A DNA stretch of 32,673 bases. Origin: a virus. This document shows positions 31,075-32,673 of this stretch, one piece after another (the first letter of the stretch is position 1; each line of letters begins with the position of its first letter). A program made the translations under genes and the position numbers. The notes beneath the pieces are model-generated. The model was not told where the DNA came from. It worked only from the letters and a program-made list of their open reading frames with translations, and ran no database searches. The DNA lies in the IMG/VR virus record IMGVR_UViG_3300005529_001103, positions 1-32,673 of that record; one strand, written 5' to 3'.

Positions 31075-32210
31075 TGCCAAACCAACACCAGACAATTACC
31101 ACAGAGAAAGCTCGACAGATTGCCAGGTTGTTTAAAAAAGGGCTCTCATCGCGCGAAGTTTCGCGCCATACGGGCGTTGATTCTACGAGTTGCCTGCGAT
31201 ACAAAGATGGGCCGAAGGCGCCCACGCCAAAGACACCGGAAGAGCTTGAATCCGCGATCCGCACACTCCTGCGCCGCGGTCACCGGTCGGCGAAAGATTT
31301 AGCGAGTGAGCTTGGCGCGCGAATCGGAAAGATCCGTGAGGCAGTCTCAGCGCTTCAAGAGCGCGGCGTGATGGTTATTGAATTGCCGGGCGGCGCTTAC
31401 GATCTGGCGCCCACGTCGGCGCTCGAAGGCGGCCGGCATGAAATTCGGGGTAATGTTGATGCCGAATGGACTCATCATTTCGGGGTCACTTCGGACAATC
31501 ATCTTTGCAGCCGGCATAGCCGGCTCGACGTGCTGAATGCCGCTTATGACCACTTCAGGCGTCAAGGCATAACTACCGTTTTCAATGCCGGCAACTGGAT
31601 CGACGGCGAGGCGCGTTTCAACAAAGCTGAACTTGTGACGGCGCCCGGTATGGATAATCAGCTCGATTATCTGATTGACAAATACCCGCTGCGGGCCGGC
31701 ATTACGACGCACTACATTGCCGGGGATGATCACGAGGGATGGTATGCCCAGCGTGAAGGTATTGAGATCGGGAATTATCTGCAGATTCGCGCTGAAAAGC
31801 AGGGGCGCACAGATCTCAAATACCTTGGGTATGCCGAATGTGACGTTGAGCTGAAATGCGGATCAGGCTCATCGGTGATGCGTGTTTTACATCCAGGCGG
31901 CGGATCAGCCTACGCCACGAGCTACACAGCGCAAAAGATCGTTGAGAGCTATCAGGGCGGCGAAAAGCCTTCCGTTCTGATCATCGGCCATTATCACAAA
32001 GCCGAGTACGGATATCCGCGCGAAGTGCATTGCGTTCAGGCTGGATGCACGCAGGATCAGAGCCTCTTTATGCGCAAAAAGAAGATTGCGGCGCATGTTG
32101 GCTTCTGGGAAGTGAAGCTCAAACAGGATGCGCGCGGCATCATCACGCGCTGCGCGGTTGAGTGGTTCCCGTTCTTCGATCGCGGCTTCTACGAGAAGCG
32201 GTATCGGTGA
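31074..32210 (+). CDS. helix-turn-helix / metallophosphoesterase fusion protein
   Basis: 378 residues. Residues about 10-45 are a helix-turn-helix (KARQIARLFKKGLSSREVSR). Residues about 57-112 are a winged helix (AIRTLLRRGHRSAKDLASEL, VMVIELPGGAYDL). Residues 135-330 are a calcineurin-like phosphoesterase with all metal-binding motifs: D141-x-H143, GN-x3-D (172-177), GDDHE (217-221), H273 and GHYH (305-308). Such enzymes act as two-metal phosphodiesterases or nucleases (Mre11/SbcD) or phosphatases; the two DNA-binding domains point to a DNA substrate, which is inference. It overlaps the previous stop by one base and lies at the far end of the late region. Confidence 0.85.
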   Translation: MPNQHQTITTEKARQIARLFKKGLSSREVSRHTGVDSTSCLRYKDGPKAPTPKTPEELESAIRTLLRRGHRSAKDLASELGARIGKIREAVSALQERGVMVIELPGGAYDLAPTSALEGGRHEIRGNVDAEWTHHFGVTSDNHLCSRHSRLDVLNAAYDHFRRQGITTVFNAGNWIDGEARFNKAELVTAPGMDNQLDYLIDKYPLRAGITTHYIAGDDHEGWYAQREGIEIGNYLQIRAEKQGRTDLKYLGYAECDVELKCGSGSSVMRVLHPGGGSAYATSYTAQKIVESYQGGEKPSVLIIGHYHKAEYGYPREVHCVQAGCTQDQSLFMRKKKIAAHVGFWEVKLKQDARGIITRCAVEWFPFFDRGFYEKRYR

Positions 32211-32213
32211 GCC

Positions 32214-32393
32214 GTGTTTGAGTGGTTTGACGACTTCGACGATTCAGAGGATCTCTCTGAGTTGTTCGCCTATGGCAGAAATAAACGGGGGAAGCATGAA
32301 GAGCGCAGAGGGAGCAGGGTTCAAATTTCTGAATGCGAAATTCCTAGAGGCGATGAACGAAATCGGCAGCTATGGAAACGAGAAGTACGGTAA
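32214..32393 (+). CDS. possible small acidic protein overlapping the next gene
   Basis: GTG at 32214, four bases after the previous stop, opens a 59-residue frame starting FEWFDDFDDSEDLSELFAYG and ending basic. The first ~25 residues look protein-like and acidic, but the second half overlaps the MazG-like gene in another frame. The real product, if any, is uncertain. Confidence 0.3.
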   Translation: MFEWFDDFDDSEDLSELFAYGRNKRGKHEERRGSRVQISECEIPRGDERNRQLWKREVR

Positions 32394-32673
32394 AGAAAGT
32401 TTTCATCAGCGCGCTGCGGCCGGCGATAGATCGCGGGGAAGCTTGGATCGGACGGCGCCAGAGGTGATTGCGCGGCACGCAAACGGGCATTTTGTCGAAT
32501 ATCTGACCGGCATCAGGCATGACCACTTCCAGACCCGCAAACATCAATTGGCCGCCGTGGCTTTTAACGCCATGATGGAGTTTTTCTTTGCGGGTCTCGA
32601 AGATGAGGCTACGCCGACCGCCGCATTGCCCGAAGCCCAGGCTTCGCCTGATCTCGTTCACTCAATTCAATAG
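32296..32673 (+). CDS. MazG-like / dATP-dGTP diphosphohydrolase-type protein
   Basis: 125 residues from the ATG at 32296 with GGGGGA just upstream; an in-frame ATG at 32272 has no such signal. The sequence fits an all-alpha NTP pyrophosphohydrolase fold: IGSYGNEKYGKESF, then HANGHFVEYLTGIRHD, and FQTRKHQLAAVAFNAMMEFF. Members of this DUF5664-like family in phages hydrolyse dNTPs or modify the nucleotide pool; the acidic metal ligands are not clear here, so activity is uncertain. The C-terminus is acidic and Pro/Ala-rich. Its stop is the last codon of the window. Confidence 0.6.
   Translation: MKSAEGAGFKFLNAKFLEAMNEIGSYGNEKYGKESFHQRAAAGDRSRGSLDRTAPEVIARHANGHFVEYLTGIRHDHFQTRKHQLAAVAFNAMMEFFFAGLEDEATPTAALPEAQASPDLVHSIQ

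Noticed and set aside
1-32673. Terminal direct repeat or circular permutation of the window
   Set aside because: The first and last few dozen bases share no recognisable repeat, so no claim about a complete circular genome is made.
1-32673. CRISPR array, insertion sequence or tRNA gene
   Set aside because: No regularly spaced repeats, no transposase and no cloverleaf were seen by reading both strands.

Overview
The window is most of a temperate, lambda-like siphovirus genome (a prophage or phage contig). It carries integration, DNA packaging, head, tail and lysis genes, nearly all on the + strand. No ribosomal, tRNA or housekeeping gene is visible. No repressor or replication module is present either, so the lysogeny/early region must lie outside the window or be missing. 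The host looks like a soil-type Acidobacteriota (Terriglobia). That rests only on protein style: Sec signal peptides ending in -AQT/-GQT and a P-T-G-T-V type Ig-like domain. It is an inference, not a proof.

Layout. 1-514: the tail end of an Ala-rich gene, a convergent zinc-ribbon gene and short GGGTAC repeats. 515-1723: P4-type tyrosine integrase. 1724-1987: a non-coding gap with a folded inverted repeat and a G/C-rich candidate cos region just before the Nu1-like small terminase. 1988-5673: packaging genes, with two DNA methyltransferases placed between the small and large terminase subunits. 5721-8098: gpW-like joining protein (with an extra N-terminal domain) and portal. 8095-12339: four overlapping genes for exported, lectin- or fibre-like proteins, closed by a strong terminator. 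12433-14451: prohead protease fused in one frame to the major capsid protein, with an internal ribosome binding site and ATG. 14531-16797: small head protein, gpFII-like connector, SSB, tail terminator-like protein and tail tube, then a second strong terminator. 16926-19634: tail chaperones linked by a probable -1 frameshift, and the tape measure.

19631-20745 is an inverted two-gene island, one of which resembles lambda gpZ. 20792-28339 holds the tail tip genes in lambda order (M-like with an inserted carbohydrate-binding domain, L, K with an NlpC/P60 fold, and a 1786-residue J). 28350-31074 holds a small tail-associated gene, a T4-type lysozyme and several small membrane proteins that are holin/spanin candidates. 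31074-32673 ends with a helix-turn-helix/metallophosphoesterase fusion and a MazG-like protein, whose stop codon is the last base of the window.

The gene order follows lambda (Nu1-A-W-B-C/E-FII-Z-U-V-G/T-H-M-L-K-I/J). The departures from it are the interesting part: SSB occupies the Z slot while a Z-like gene sits inverted after H; an exported cassette splits portal from capsid; methyltransferases split the terminase; and a near-identical 17-base hairpin covers the start codons of both the gpW-like gene and the lysozyme.
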